Under the pieces are notes generated by a model. That model did not search any database. It was not told where the DNA came from and saw only the letters and a list, made by a program, of their open reading frames with translations. DNA of 61,628 nt from the IMG/VR virus record IMGVR_UViG_3300010391_000207, positions 1-61,628 of that record; one strand, written 5' to 3'. The DNA comes from a virus. This document shows, piece after piece, positions 7,663 to 15,762 of this stretch; within the stretch, counting starts at the first letter, position 1; each line of letters starts with the position of its first letter. The translations under genes were made by a program, and so were the position numbers.

Positions 7663-7874
7663 AGGAGCCTCCCCTTTGCCTTTTCCAGTTCGTGAATCCG
7701 GCGGAACAGCACCGCTAAGCACTGGCAGTAGTGGCGGATCGCATAGACCGTCACGGGTTTGCCGTCGCTGGTCCCGAGGAAAATGGCTTTGGGGTCCTCC
7801 TGGCGGCGCAGACGCCGCATGCACGCGCCGTATTCCCGCTGGACGTCCGCTACGCTCATCGGTTGTTCTCTCAT
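7659..7874 (-). CDS. hypothetical protein, 71 aa
   Basis: Start at 7874 with GGAGG and overlaps of 4 nt on both sides. Strongly helical and basic (ACMRRLRRQ, AVLFRRIHELEKAKG). Function unknown. Confidence 0.7.
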   Translation of the reverse strand: MREQPMSVADVQREYGACMRRLRRQEDPKAIFLGTSDGKPVTVYAIRHYCQCLAVLFRRIHELEKAKGRLL

Positions 7875-8047
7875 GGGATCCTCCAGAATTTCAGGCACCG
7901 GCCGCAGAAGTGGGTATTGTGATTCGGGCGCCGCGCGCCGGGCAGGGCATACGCCTCGTGCCCGAACAGCCAACACCACGGCCGCTTGATCCTCCAGCCG
8001 ACCTCATGGGCCAGCCACCAGAAACGAAGTCGCTCGCGCAGGTTCAT
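7871..8047 (-). CDS. hypothetical protein, 58 aa, C-terminal CxxC
   Basis: Start at 8047 preceded by AAGGAGA. Trp-rich (RFWWLAHEVGW, PWCWLFGH) with a terminal HFCGRCLKFW, a likely half zinc ribbon. The stop overlaps the next start by 4 nt. Confidence 0.65.
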   Translation of the reverse strand: MNLRERLRFWWLAHEVGWRIKRPWCWLFGHEAYALPGARRPNHNTHFCGRCLKFWRIP

Positions 8048-8049
8048 GC

Positions 8050-8520
8050 TCAGTCTCCTTCCCTCTTTACCCCTACGATCCACACCCATCTCCCGTCCTG
8101 CTCACGGCAGGCGACGGAACCGCAGAGAAGATGGGTGTCACACCATCGTTTCGCCAGTTTGCTCGCACAGCACCATTCCCCGGCAGGCTTGTAACTCGGC
8201 TCGTAGTCGTTCTCGATCTTCCGATACCGGCCGTCGGCGAATTGAATGTCGAATCCAGAGTTGTGCGTTCCCGCTACGCGCCACCGCTCTTTCACCGCGA
8301 TCCGGTCGCCGGGAGTGTAGGGACAGACGCGGCAGGTCGGGTACGTCCCAATGGGGTCGGCCATGTCCAGAAACGCGAAGGCGGCCGGGCCGTACTGCTG
8401 CGGCTTCTTGCCTTCCACGTAATAGGCGGGCAACTTGGCAATCGGAATCACCAACTCCGTGATCGTCCCCTCATGGAGTCCCTCGCCCTCGGTATCGCTC
8501 TTGCAAATGTACGTTTTCAC
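8050..8520 (-). CDS. ASCH/PUA-like protein, 156 aa
   Basis: GTG start at 8520 in a GTGA overlap, with GGGAGG upstream. The GDRIAVKERWRV motif is close to the GDRLWVRETW signature of phage ASCH-like proteins, and four Cys (CRVC, then WCCAS...CDTHLLC) may bind zinc. A second ASCH-like protein is two genes upstream. Proposed RNA- or nucleotide-binding role is by analogy only. Confidence 0.65.
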   Translation of the reverse strand: MKTYICKSDTEGEGLHEGTITELVIPIAKLPAYYVEGKKPQQYGPAAFAFLDMADPIGTYPTCRVCPYTPGDRIAVKERWRVAGTHNSGFDIQFADGRYRKIENDYEPSYKPAGEWCCASKLAKRWCDTHLLCGSVACREQDGRWVWIVGVKREGD

Positions 8521-8930
8521 GGCTTGGCCTCCCTCTGTAATTCCTGTGCGAGCAGGGCGGCGACGATGTAGTGTTGGGGCTGGGCATGATCCGACCACCA
8601 CCATGAGCCGTGATAGTTCTCGTCTGGTGCTGATCCGCCTTGGACAAGAGAACGCGCATGAAACCAATCCAAACGATGCGCGTGCCAATCTGCCTTCGGA
8701 GTATTTTCTGCGGCTTTGACTGCCTCGTCCCGCAGCCGGAAGGCCAAGTCACACCGTTGCCGCTCCCACCAGCCTTGTTTGCTGGGGCGGTCAGGATCGC
8801 CTGGCACCATTTCGTCTGCCGTGCGGATCAGCGACTTCCAGGCGCCGTCGGCGTAGCGGTCAAACACTAGGTCAATCAGGGCTTGCTCGTCATCCAGCAG
8901 CTTGAGCAGTTCCTCAATCTTCGGGTTCAC
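8517..8930 (-). CDS. hypothetical protein, 137 aa
   Basis: GTG start at 8930 in a GTGA overlap with the gene upstream. Begins with an acidic helix (EELLKLLDDEQALIDLVFD) and is Trp/His-rich in the second half (DWFHARS, GSWWWSDHA). No family recognised. Confidence 0.65.
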   Translation of the reverse strand: MNPKIEELLKLLDDEQALIDLVFDRYADGAWKSLIRTADEMVPGDPDRPSKQGWWERQRCDLAFRLRDEAVKAAENTPKADWHAHRLDWFHARSLVQGGSAPDENYHGSWWWSDHAQPQHYIVAALLAQELQREAKP

Positions 8931-9643
8931 GTCTTGTCTCCTTCCTGGCACTCCATACTCTCGATACGCCAGACCCAGTCGTCGCGGTCAAAGGCACCGG
9001 GGCCGTCGATGTGATCCCAAAGTCGGATGAAATCATCTTTTGCCGTCCACATGGGGCCACGCGGTTTTCGTTGGTGCGGTTCTATCATCCAGTCTGGGGG
9101 GGCGTCGCCGGGGACATCTTGGTGGATCAGGTCACCATTCAGTTCCCGATAGCCTTGCCACCAAATCTTCGGTTCGTCTGCGCAGAATCCCTCACGAACA
9201 GCCTCTTCCTCTGTGATCTCGTGCAGCCGTTCCGGCCTCACGCTGACGATCTTCCGCCAGATGCGAGCCGCCCATTTGGGTAGGAAGATGCAGGTTTTCC
9301 GCACATAATCCTCCACTTCTTCTCGCCGGCAATCGGCGGCATAGTGAATTGGCTGCGGGCCGTGACTTTGCGCCCATAACTCGGGCTGGACATAGAAGTT
9401 TTCCCGGCCCCAGAGCAAGTCCCCCGGCCCGCCGTAAGGACACGGGACCAACTTGGCTTTTCCAACCAGTTCCCCCCTGCCCATGAAGACAGCAACGCTG
9501 GGCGAATTCCAACCCTCGAATTGCCAACCGTCCGGCCGCTCGTCGATCTTCTCCAGTCCCCGCGTGCGCCGGGTCACGTCTTTCGTTCCCGCCAGAGTCG
9601 CCAGGACCATCGGGGCACTGTATAAAATACCTGTCTCTCTCAC
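8927..9643 (-). CDS. ASCH-domain phage protein, 238 aa
   Basis: GTG start at 9643, chosen because AAGGAGACTGAC lies just before it. Begins with ILYSAPMVLATLAGTKDVTR (the usual SxpMVxAil.GrKtvTRR opening), then PCPYGGPGDLLWGRENFY. This is the standard organisation of phage ASCH-like proteins of unknown function, probably an RNA- or nucleic-acid-binding fold. Confidence 0.8.
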   Translation of the reverse strand: MRETGILYSAPMVLATLAGTKDVTRRTRGLEKIDERPDGWQFEGWNSPSVAVFMGRGELVGKAKLVPCPYGGPGDLLWGRENFYVQPELWAQSHGPQPIHYAADCRREEVEDYVRKTCIFLPKWAARIWRKIVSVRPERLHEITEEEAVREGFCADEPKIWWQGYRELNGDLIHQDVPGDAPPDWMIEPHQRKPRGPMWTAKDDFIRLWDHIDGPGAFDRDDWVWRIESMECQEGDKT

Positions 9644-9728
9644 GTCAGTCTCCTTCACCTACACTCTTGAGTTGGGCGCGGGGCCGAGCCGGACCCAGGC
9701 GTGCCATCTACGCGCGAAATAAGGCCAC

Positions 9729-9839
9729 TTACACGGGGCTGGGGCGACGATCGCCCGCCGGGGGTACTCCGGGTAGGGGTCCGCAAGAGATTTTCGCCAA
9801 ATGGGCCGATACAGCGGGTGTTTGGGCTGGGGGGATCAT
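9729..9839 (-). CDS. possible short Pro-rich peptide, 36 aa
   Basis: An ATGA overlap with the upstream gene opens a 36-codon frame, rich in Pro and Gly. Supported only by the overlap; 9644-9835 otherwise shows no convincing gene. Confidence 0.25.
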   Translation of the reverse strand: MIPPAQTPAVSAHLAKISCGPLPGVPPAGDRRPSPV

Positions 9840-10063
9840 AGAATCTCCCCGTGAATCTCGTAGGCCAGCCGTGTCAACGCCTGCTCCGGCGTGAAATCAT
9901 CCGTATCGCACTCTTGACCCGTCAGGTGGTCCGTGCCAGGAAGTTGGCGATTTCGCAGGCATTGGGCCGTATAACTACCCATCTGGTTCTTGAACAAAAT
10001 GACTTGCCATCCCGAATCCAGCATCTGCGTGACCTTCGCCATGTCTATTTTAGTATCGCTCAT
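9836..10063 (-). CDS. hypothetical protein, 75 aa
   Basis: ATG at 10063 with AAAGGAGCAGCG upstream. Alpha/beta composition (MLDSGWQVILFKNQMGSYTA), acidic C-terminus. Function unknown. Confidence 0.65.
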   Translation of the reverse strand: MSDTKIDMAKVTQMLDSGWQVILFKNQMGSYTAQCLRNRQLPGTDHLTGQECDTDDFTPEQALTRLAYEIHGEIL

Positions 10064-10164
10064 CGCTGCTCCTTTCGTGTTAGTTTCCTTCACCTGCATC
10101 CCTGGTCACTTTCGCCGCCTTCGGCTCATCTACTCCCGCGGGCGTGGCCCACAGGTCCGCACAA

Positions 10165-10374
10165 TCACTCGGACCCCCCGGCGGGCTTGGTCTCGCCGGG
10201 ACCCTCCAGGTAATCTCCTACGGCCCCCACCACACGCGCCACCGAGGCCCTGGAGGCCCGTGGCGGGCCGATCTCGCTCGGGGCTGGCAACCGGATGTTC
10301 CCTTCTCTCATGCGCCTCTCGATGTCCGCCAGGACCAGCGGCAAGACCTCGCGGATATGGACTGGCTCACTCAC
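10165..10374 (-). CDS. hypothetical protein, 69 aa
   Basis: GTG start at 10374, overlapping the dnaB stop by 8 nt (GTGAGTGA). A leucine-rich helix (REVLPLVLADIERRM) and a Pro/Gly-rich tail. Its position directly after dnaB suggests a replication accessory role, by context only. Confidence 0.6.
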   Translation of the reverse strand: MSEPVHIREVLPLVLADIERRMREGNIRLPAPSEIGPPRASRASVARVVGAVGDYLEGPGETKPAGGSE

Positions 10375-11773
10375 TGAACATCCCCACATTCTCGGCCTGT
10401 GCCCGAATCGTCATCGTGGGGCCGTCGAATATCGCTTCGATCTGACCGTCTGGGCCATTACGGTGCTTGAGGACGATAATCTCGATGACGCCTTTGCGCT
10501 CCTCAGCGCCGAACTTCTCGGGCCGGTTGACGGCAATTACCACATCACTGTCCTGCTCTATCGTTCCTGACTCTCTCAAATCCGACAGCCTCGGCGTATG
10601 CTTGTCGCGGCTCTCCACGGCCCGGTTCAACTGCGCGAGGACCACAACCGGAATCTGTAGCTCCAAGGCCAGATTCTTGAGTGCGTTGGAAATCACGCTC
10701 ACCTCCCGGTCCCGCGTGTTGTACTGCTGTGTGCAGTACATGCGCTGGATGTAGTCGATGAACACGCAGTCCACCGGCTTCAACTGGTGCATACGCCGCA
10801 CCTGGGCCGCCACCGCCATCGGCGTCGGATTGCCGCCGACGAACGACAAGTCCCAATCAGCGAAGTATCGTTGGGTGGCAAGAATACGCTGGTATCCGGT
10901 TTGACCATCCCGGTCACGCGGCAGCAGCGCGAGTCCCTGCTTGGTCATATCGCGGAAAGAGATGCCCGTCTCGGCCGACAGAATCCGCAGCATCATGTCC
11001 ACCGGCAACATCTCGAACGAGAAGAACACCACGCGCTTCTCCCGGCTGTGCCGCAGCCCCTCAATGGCCAGATGGAGCGCGAAAGAGGATTTTCCATGGG
11101 CCGGGCGGCCGCAAATGACGATCATCTGTCCCGCCTGGAACCCCCGCACGTATTCCGCCAGCGGCACAGAGCACGGCAGGGCATAGACCGGGTCCCGCTC
11201 CAGTGTTCCATACGCCTCAATCAGTAGGTCCGTCATGTTCTGGGCCTGCTGCTGGCGGGCGATCTTTTGCCCGAGCCGGCTGACTGTGGCGGACGCGGCT
11301 TCCACCAATGCCTCAACGTCCTCCGGTCCCTGGGCGGCTTCCACCAACTCCATCCCCGTCCTGATGAGCAAGCGCCGCAGGGCCTTCTCCCGCACAATCC
11401 CCGCGTAGTATTGGGCGTTCGCCGACGAGGGTACGGTTTCGAGGATGCGCTGAAGATACTCCGATCCACCGATCGCCTCCAGCCGCCTATCGGCCTCCAG
11501 CTTCTGGTGAACCAGCAGGCCGTCCAGTGCCCGGCCCTGCGTCTCGGCGTAGATGGCCAGGATCGTCTGCCAGAGAATCACGTTTTCCCGCAGGTAGAAG
11601 TCCTCCCCGTGCAGGATCTCCGTCACCTCCGGGATCACCTGGGGGTCCAGGATCATCGAGCCCAGCACCGCCGCCTCGGCCGCCACCGAGTACGGGACCT
11701 CCGGCAGCCGCGACTTCGGCGGCGATTTGGCGCTTGCGTTCGGCGGTCTCTCGGGCGACTCGTTCGTGGTCAT
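10367..11773 (-). CDS. dnaB: replicative DNA helicase, DnaB family
   Basis: 468 aa from the ATG at 11773 (AAAGGATTCTTT upstream). The N-terminal helical domain (VPYSVAAEAAVLGSMILDP) is followed by the RecA-like domain, with Walker A GRPAHGKSS at about residues 222-230, the CVFIDYIQRM Walker B region and QLNRAVESRDKHTPRLSDLR with ESGTIEQDSD (motif 3/4 area). Length is normal for DnaB. It unwinds DNA at the phage fork, probably loaded by the protein encoded just upstream. Confidence 0.95.
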   Translation of the reverse strand: MTTNESPERPPNASAKSPPKSRLPEVPYSVAAEAAVLGSMILDPQVIPEVTEILHGEDFYLRENVILWQTILAIYAETQGRALDGLLVHQKLEADRRLEAIGGSEYLQRILETVPSSANAQYYAGIVREKALRRLLIRTGMELVEAAQGPEDVEALVEAASATVSRLGQKIARQQQAQNMTDLLIEAYGTLERDPVYALPCSVPLAEYVRGFQAGQMIVICGRPAHGKSSFALHLAIEGLRHSREKRVVFFSFEMLPVDMMLRILSAETGISFRDMTKQGLALLPRDRDGQTGYQRILATQRYFADWDLSFVGGNPTPMAVAAQVRRMHQLKPVDCVFIDYIQRMYCTQQYNTRDREVSVISNALKNLALELQIPVVVLAQLNRAVESRDKHTPRLSDLRESGTIEQDSDVVIAVNRPEKFGAEERKGVIEIIVLKHRNGPDGQIEAIFDGPTMTIRAQAENVGMFSE

Positions 11774-11784
11774 AAAGAATCCTT

Positions 11785-12311
11785 TCAAACTCGGCGTCTT
11801 TCTTTGGCGGCGGCGTCTCCAACGCCCGTCCGCCGCCCCCCTTTGCTGGGGGGGCTATAGGGGGTAAAGAAGAAGAAGAAGAAGAAGAAGGGCGCGTTAC
11901 ATTCACGTTACAAGACTTATTATGTCGCCTTCTGTAGTCAGAAACACGCTTTTTAGTGTCAAGACGGGCTAAGTACGCTCGGTGCATCCGACGATTCATA
12001 ATTGTTACATTTCTGTTCTGGACCCCTGCTTTTTGGGCGTTTTCTGTTGTTACATTTCCGTTACATACCGTCACGTCTGCAAATTTATGGATTGAGTTCT
12101 CTGTGATGAATTGGTCAAACTCGACGGGAGTGCAGCCTATTAGTCGGCAGATTTCCTCCTTTGTTCCACTGATCTTTCCGGCCTCCTGCTCATTCACCAT
12201 GATATCAAGCATCTCGCGCCAGATGCCTCGCGTGGCCCAGGTGCATTTGCGAACATCGACTGCCCGAAACCAGTCTCCGGTGTACCACTGCTCTGCCGGC
12301 TTCCCTGCCAT
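11785..12311 (-). CDS. phage replication protein upstream of DnaB; frameshift suspected
   Basis: ATG at 12311. Residues 8-75 (WYTGDWFRAVDVRKC, ARGIWREMLDIM-type pattern, G-KISG...ICRLIGCTP) match the N-terminal domain of phage replication initiator/primosome proteins that precede dnaB. An eight-fold AAG microsatellite encodes a Ser run, then G/C homopolymers (CCCCCCC near 11846-11852, CCCCCC near 11835-11840). The uninterrupted frame overlaps dnaB by nearly 290 nt down to 11487 with Gly/Pro-rich nonsense-like sequence. The +1 frame after the G-run instead stops at 11785, just before the dnaB start. Confidence 0.7.
11867..11890. repeat. trinucleotide microsatellite (AAG)8
   Basis: Eight perfect AAG units (TTC/CTT on the coding strand) giving a poly-Ser stretch inside the replication protein gene. 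Such tracts can slip in multiples of three without changing frame. Confidence 0.9.
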
Positions 12312-12414
12312 TTGCCTATCCAATCACACTCTCACCTTGGCTTTACCGATCCGGTTCGCTGCTGGCCGCCGGCATATTTGATTTGAACCGGGATTTGGTC
12401 AGTGCCAGCAGTTA

Positions 12415-13266
12415 TCATTTCCCCCTCCCCTGCAGCGCCAGCTTTTCTGTGTTCGTGCGGGCCTCCTTGCCACTGGGCGAATTGAGAATCTTCCCGACCA
12501 GATCCTGCCATTCCGTCGGTTTCGTGCCCTTGCCTTCTGGTGCTTGAAAGTACATCGGAAATGGGACGGCGCCATGGTCCTTGATGAACTGGCAGCGTTC
12601 TTCGGCGGCAGCGATCGTGTCGCCGTCATAACCCACCAGTATGTAGCAGGAGAGTTTCCAGTGGGGGTGTCCAGCTTCACGGAAGAGCCGCAGGGCTTTC
12701 GCTACGGGTTTTCGCTCCTCCGGCCGGTCATAGGCGAGATATGCCCGCTTGAACCGAATCTCCGTTGCCGCTTTCACGAACCACGGCTCGACGCGGGCCG
12801 CTTCCAGACCACCGGAGAACTCAGCCTTGTGCTTCTGGCGGCTCAGCATTTCCAGTACGGCTTCCACGTGCGGCCGCGGGCAGGCGAGCAGGTTATTGTC
12901 TTGCACGATCCACCCCGGCTTTATGGCGATCGTGCGTACCTTCCCTTCCCGCTTCCAGGCCAGGCAGGAACCGCACCGATTCGAGCATCCCCGGGACGTG
13001 ATCGTATAGCCGGGCTTGAGATACAGGCCTGGCTCAAAATCACTGCCGGGGTCGTCGTAGGCGGGTCCGCCCAGTTTCACGGGATAGTACCGACCCCAAG
13101 ATGCCGCTAATCGTTCGGCTACGGATTTGTGCCACGTAAAGGTGACAGAAACCTCGACGGAATCGGCCGGCGGCAACCATAAAGGCGGTTCGCCCACAAA
13201 TGCCATGTCGTCATCAGGGGTCGCTTTTGTCCGTTTCGGGAACACTCGAATTATCCTTGCTCGCAT
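12415..13266 (-). CDS. radical SAM domain protein
   Basis: 283 aa. TSRGCSNRCGSCLAWKREG contains the CxxxCxxC iron-sulfur signature (C94, C98, C101) that binds S-adenosylmethionine. A GWIVQDNNLLA segment downstream fits the beta-strand that contacts SAM in this group, and a YDRPEERKP...GYDGDT region completes a partial TIM barrel. Small phage radical SAM proteins of this kind are known but without a settled function; nucleic acid modification is one possibility. No strong ribosome binding site is seen before the ATG. Confidence 0.85.
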   Translation of the reverse strand: MRARIIRVFPKRTKATPDDDMAFVGEPPLWLPPADSVEVSVTFTWHKSVAERLAASWGRYYPVKLGGPAYDDPGSDFEPGLYLKPGYTITSRGCSNRCGSCLAWKREGKVRTIAIKPGWIVQDNNLLACPRPHVEAVLEMLSRQKHKAEFSGGLEAARVEPWFVKAATEIRFKRAYLAYDRPEERKPVAKALRLFREAGHPHWKLSCYILVGYDGDTIAAAEERCQFIKDHGAVPFPMYFQAPEGKGTKPTEWQDLVGKILNSPSGKEARTNTEKLALQGRGK

Positions 13267-13284
13267 AGTGAAACCGGCCGGGTG

Positions 13285-13563
13285 CTACTTCTGAGACTTT
13301 TTGAGTTTGGTAATCACGCCGCGCAGGGCGGACAGCCTCAGGCGCAGGATATGGGTTTCGTGTTCTCTGCCTTCGTACCACCGCTTGTACCTGTCGCGGT
13401 CATCAATCAGGCCCTGGTATGGCTTCGCCATCAGTTCCGTGGCGGCGGCGATCCGCATCAGGCAGCCGATTTGTAGGCCCGAGTCGGCTATCCCAGCGGC
13501 TTGCTCGACATCAACTCCGTAGTCCTTGCGGGACTCATCTCGAAACGTCTTGCGCACTTGCAT
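13285..13563 (-). CDS. hypothetical protein, 92 aa
   Basis: ATG at 13563 with GGGAGG upstream. Mostly helical and ends in a basic Leu/Arg/Lys-rich segment. No family recognised. Confidence 0.65.
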   Translation of the reverse strand: MQVRKTFRDESRKDYGVDVEQAAGIADSGLQIGCLMRIAAATELMAKPYQGLIDDRDRYKRWYEGREHETHILRLRLSALRGVITKLKKSQK

Positions 13564-13600
13564 GTTTTTGGCCTCCCAGTCATTCGTTGCGGCGCAGATG

Positions 13601-13798
13601 CTACTTACTGCGGTGAAGGACGGCCTTTCGGTAGTAGGCCGTCTTTTTCAAGCCCATTCTATTTGCCCGTTTTTTGACATTCCCCACGGGACGGCCCAGG
13701 CACAGTGCCACATACGCCGTCTTGCTGTTGCCGTACGTCCGCCTCAGACGCGTGAGTTCATCCCTCGTCCACGGTCCTCGTTTCAGATTCTTCTTCAT
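13601..13798 (-). CDS. small helix-turn-helix protein, 65 aa
   Basis: AAGGAGTAACAAA precedes the ATG. RGPWTRDELTRLRRTYG followed by a second helix pair and ALCLGRPVGNVKKRANRMGL gives a SANT/Myb-like or HTH arrangement, as in small phage DNA-binding proteins. Possible regulator; target unknown. Confidence 0.7.
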   Translation of the reverse strand: MKKNLKRGPWTRDELTRLRRTYGNSKTAYVALCLGRPVGNVKKRANRMGLKKTAYYRKAVLHRSK

Positions 13799-13837
13799 TT
13801 TGTTACTCCTTATGATTTTGGGTTTCCTTTTGCTGGG

Positions 13838-14437
13838 TCAGCCCCGCCGGCCGGCGAGCAGGATCGTCATGGGGACTGACTCCACGGGACGAAAACGCTG
13901 AATCTTGGTGCTCGGTGCCGTCCAATGGAACCAAAGCAGATACCCCGCCAATCGGAACATGCAGGAATCAGAATGGACTTCGGCTACGATACCGAACCAC
14001 GTTTCGCCGTCCCGTTTTACCTCCACATAGTCATCCAGCTTCACCGGCACCTCGGGCGGAAGGGGGCGGAGCCACTTGAAATCGCACCCATGATAAAGCG
14101 CGGTGCCAGGGTCCTGCACAACAGCACGACCCTCTGGGTCTTCACCGATATACACCGCGCGGTACTCTGTCGCCTCTGGGTGCGGCTTGCAGAGGCACTC
14201 CTGGCCAACCTCCGGTTTCCACGCCGGGGCGGCAGGCGGGTCCAGAGGCAGGGGCTCGCTGAGCGTGCTTGTTGACACAATGTAGTTGTGCCCTCTTTGG
14301 TCGATCCAAGCCTCAAAGCACACAATGGCTTTTACGACGCACAACCCTCCGCTAAAATTGGCAGGTTCTCCTGCGGTCGGCCTCCACTCCTCTTTCACCT
14401 GCTCTGGTGTGGCATTGAGGAATCGGTAATGGTTCAC
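13838..14437 (-). CDS. hypothetical protein, 199 aa
   Basis: Now begins at a GTG inside the tnpB stop (GTGA overlap) and has no Shine-Dalgarno site of its own. The C-terminal half has a DDYVEVKRDGETWFGIVAEV strand pattern, an SH3-like small barrel. Its first codons (Met-Asn-His-Tyr-Arg) suggest an original start ATGAAC-CATTAC whose ATGAAC remains at 15685-15690 upstream of tnpB. Function unknown. Confidence 0.7.
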   Translation of the reverse strand: MNHYRFLNATPEQVKEEWRPTAGEPANFSGGLCVVKAIVCFEAWIDQRGHNYIVSTSTLSEPLPLDPPAAPAWKPEVGQECLCKPHPEATEYRAVYIGEDPEGRAVVQDPGTALYHGCDFKWLRPLPPEVPVKLDDYVEVKRDGETWFGIVAEVHSDSCMFRLAGYLLWFHWTAPSTKIQRFRPVESVPMTILLAGRRG

Positions 14438-15645
14438 TTTCGTGCCTCCACTCTTTTATGGGCGTGTCCGTGCCCTTCCCGCTTCACCGGGTTTCCTTGT
14501 GCCGACGCGAGGGCCATCGGCATAGAGGGAAATCCCTCCGCGGGCAGTCCCAGCGCTTCCCGCCGGGCTATGTTCGCGATATTTACCGCCGCATTTATGT
14601 CCCTATCGTGGTTGGCCCCGCATTCGGGACACTTCCACTTGCGGACACGAAGCGGCAACGATTCAAGTTTGTGACCGCAGACCGAGCAGACTTTTGAGGT
14701 TGGTTGCCATTGGTCAACCACGAATAAGGGGACGCCCGCTCGCTTGCACTTGTAATCAAGTTGCCGGCGGAGCTCTCCCAGACCAGCGTCGGAAAAAGCC
14801 ATCGCCAGATGGTGATTCTTCATCACTCCGGCGATGGCACTCTTCTGGTAAGCGATGGCTTGGCTTTCGCACACCGCCTTCCGGACGAGATTCGTGGTGA
14901 TCTGGTGCGTCTCGTAGGATCGAGCATTGGCGATTCGCTCGTGCAATTTCGCCACACGGACCCGCTGCTTCTCCCGGCGACGGCTACCCTTTTGTTTGCG
15001 GGCAAGGGACCGCTGTTGCCTCTTGAGGTTGGCCTGCTGACGCTTCAAGTGCTTGCCGTGCTTGATCTTGCGGCCCGTCGATAAGGTTACAAGGCTCTCA
15101 AGTCCATCGTCAATTCCGATAATGCCATTGGCGTCCAGTACCGCAGGTTCCTGTCCGGTAGTCTCATAGAGACAGGACGCGAAGTACCGGCCCGAAGGAG
15201 ACTTACTGATAGTGAGGCGCTTCATCTCACCCTCAATGATTTTGTGCTCCACAATGTCAAGTTGTAGGGAACGAGAAAGGGAGACCGTGCCGTTTCTCGA
15301 TTTACCAGGCTGAGTTGTCGCGACTGATCCTCCATAACTCTTCTTCTTGAAGCGCGGGAACCCTCCCACTTTCTTGCGCCAGCGAGTGATCGCATGGTCG
15401 AGAGCCTCCGCCACGCAACGTAAAGCGTCCACCTTGGATAAGCCGAGCCAGGGATATTGAGCAACCAGTTGGGGGATGATACCCTGCATGTCAAACCGGG
15501 ACAGCAATCGTTCACCGCGTTCCAGCCGTTCCTTCTGCGTAGCCAGCAGTTGGTTCCATAGAAATCTCTGATTGCCGAATTCCTGGGCCAGTAACCGCGA
15601 TTGCTCCGTTGTGGGATAGCACCGGTATTTAATACTTGTCAACAT
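14434..15645 (-). CDS. tnpB: TnpB-family RNA-guided nuclease homologue, RuvC-II Glu replaced by Gln
   Basis: 403 aa, full length for IS200/IS605 TnpB (OrfB). The N-terminal wedge region is intact. RuvC-I GIDDGL carries Asp179, and the zinc finger has C320, C323, C339 and C342. RuvC-III HDRDINAAVNI has its acid. At RuvC-II, where IVLEDLNV is normal, the sequence reads IAYQKSAIAG, so the catalytic Glu appears to be Gln267. There is no tnpA. The stop overlaps a phage gene (GTGA), leaving no room for a right end, and the start lies 3 nt after a 13-codon leader. A domesticated, nuclease-dead regulator (TldR-like) is possible, as is simple decay. Confidence 0.9.
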   Translation of the reverse strand: MLTSIKYRCYPTTEQSRLLAQEFGNQRFLWNQLLATQKERLERGERLLSRFDMQGIIPQLVAQYPWLGLSKVDALRCVAEALDHAITRWRKKVGGFPRFKKKSYGGSVATTQPGKSRNGTVSLSRSLQLDIVEHKIIEGEMKRLTISKSPSGRYFASCLYETTGQEPAVLDANGIIGIDDGLESLVTLSTGRKIKHGKHLKRQQANLKRQQRSLARKQKGSRRREKQRVRVAKLHERIANARSYETHQITTNLVRKAVCESQAIAYQKSAIAGVMKNHHLAMAFSDAGLGELRRQLDYKCKRAGVPLFVVDQWQPTSKVCSVCGHKLESLPLRVRKWKCPECGANHDRDINAAVNIANIARREALGLPAEGFPSMPMALASAQGNPVKREGHGHAHKRVEARK

Positions 15646-15648
15646 GGT

Positions 15649-15690
15649 TCAAAGTGATCCAGTACCGAGGAATCCCTTGTTCTCGTTCAT
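15649..15690 (-). CDS. 13-codon leader peptide upstream of tnpB
   Basis: AAAGGAGTGTT leads into ATGAACGAGAAC, a 13-residue frame that ends 3 nt before the tnpB ATG, which lacks its own ribosome binding site. It probably represents the original start region of the gene now at 13838-14437, reused to feed ribosomes to tnpB. Confidence 0.45.
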   Translation of the reverse strand: MNENKGFLGTGSL

Positions 15691-15762
15691 AACACTCCTT
15701 TCTAAATCCCGCAGGGCGGCCCCCGCGATGAGGACCGCCCCCGGGTTGATGAGAGGGAAGAC

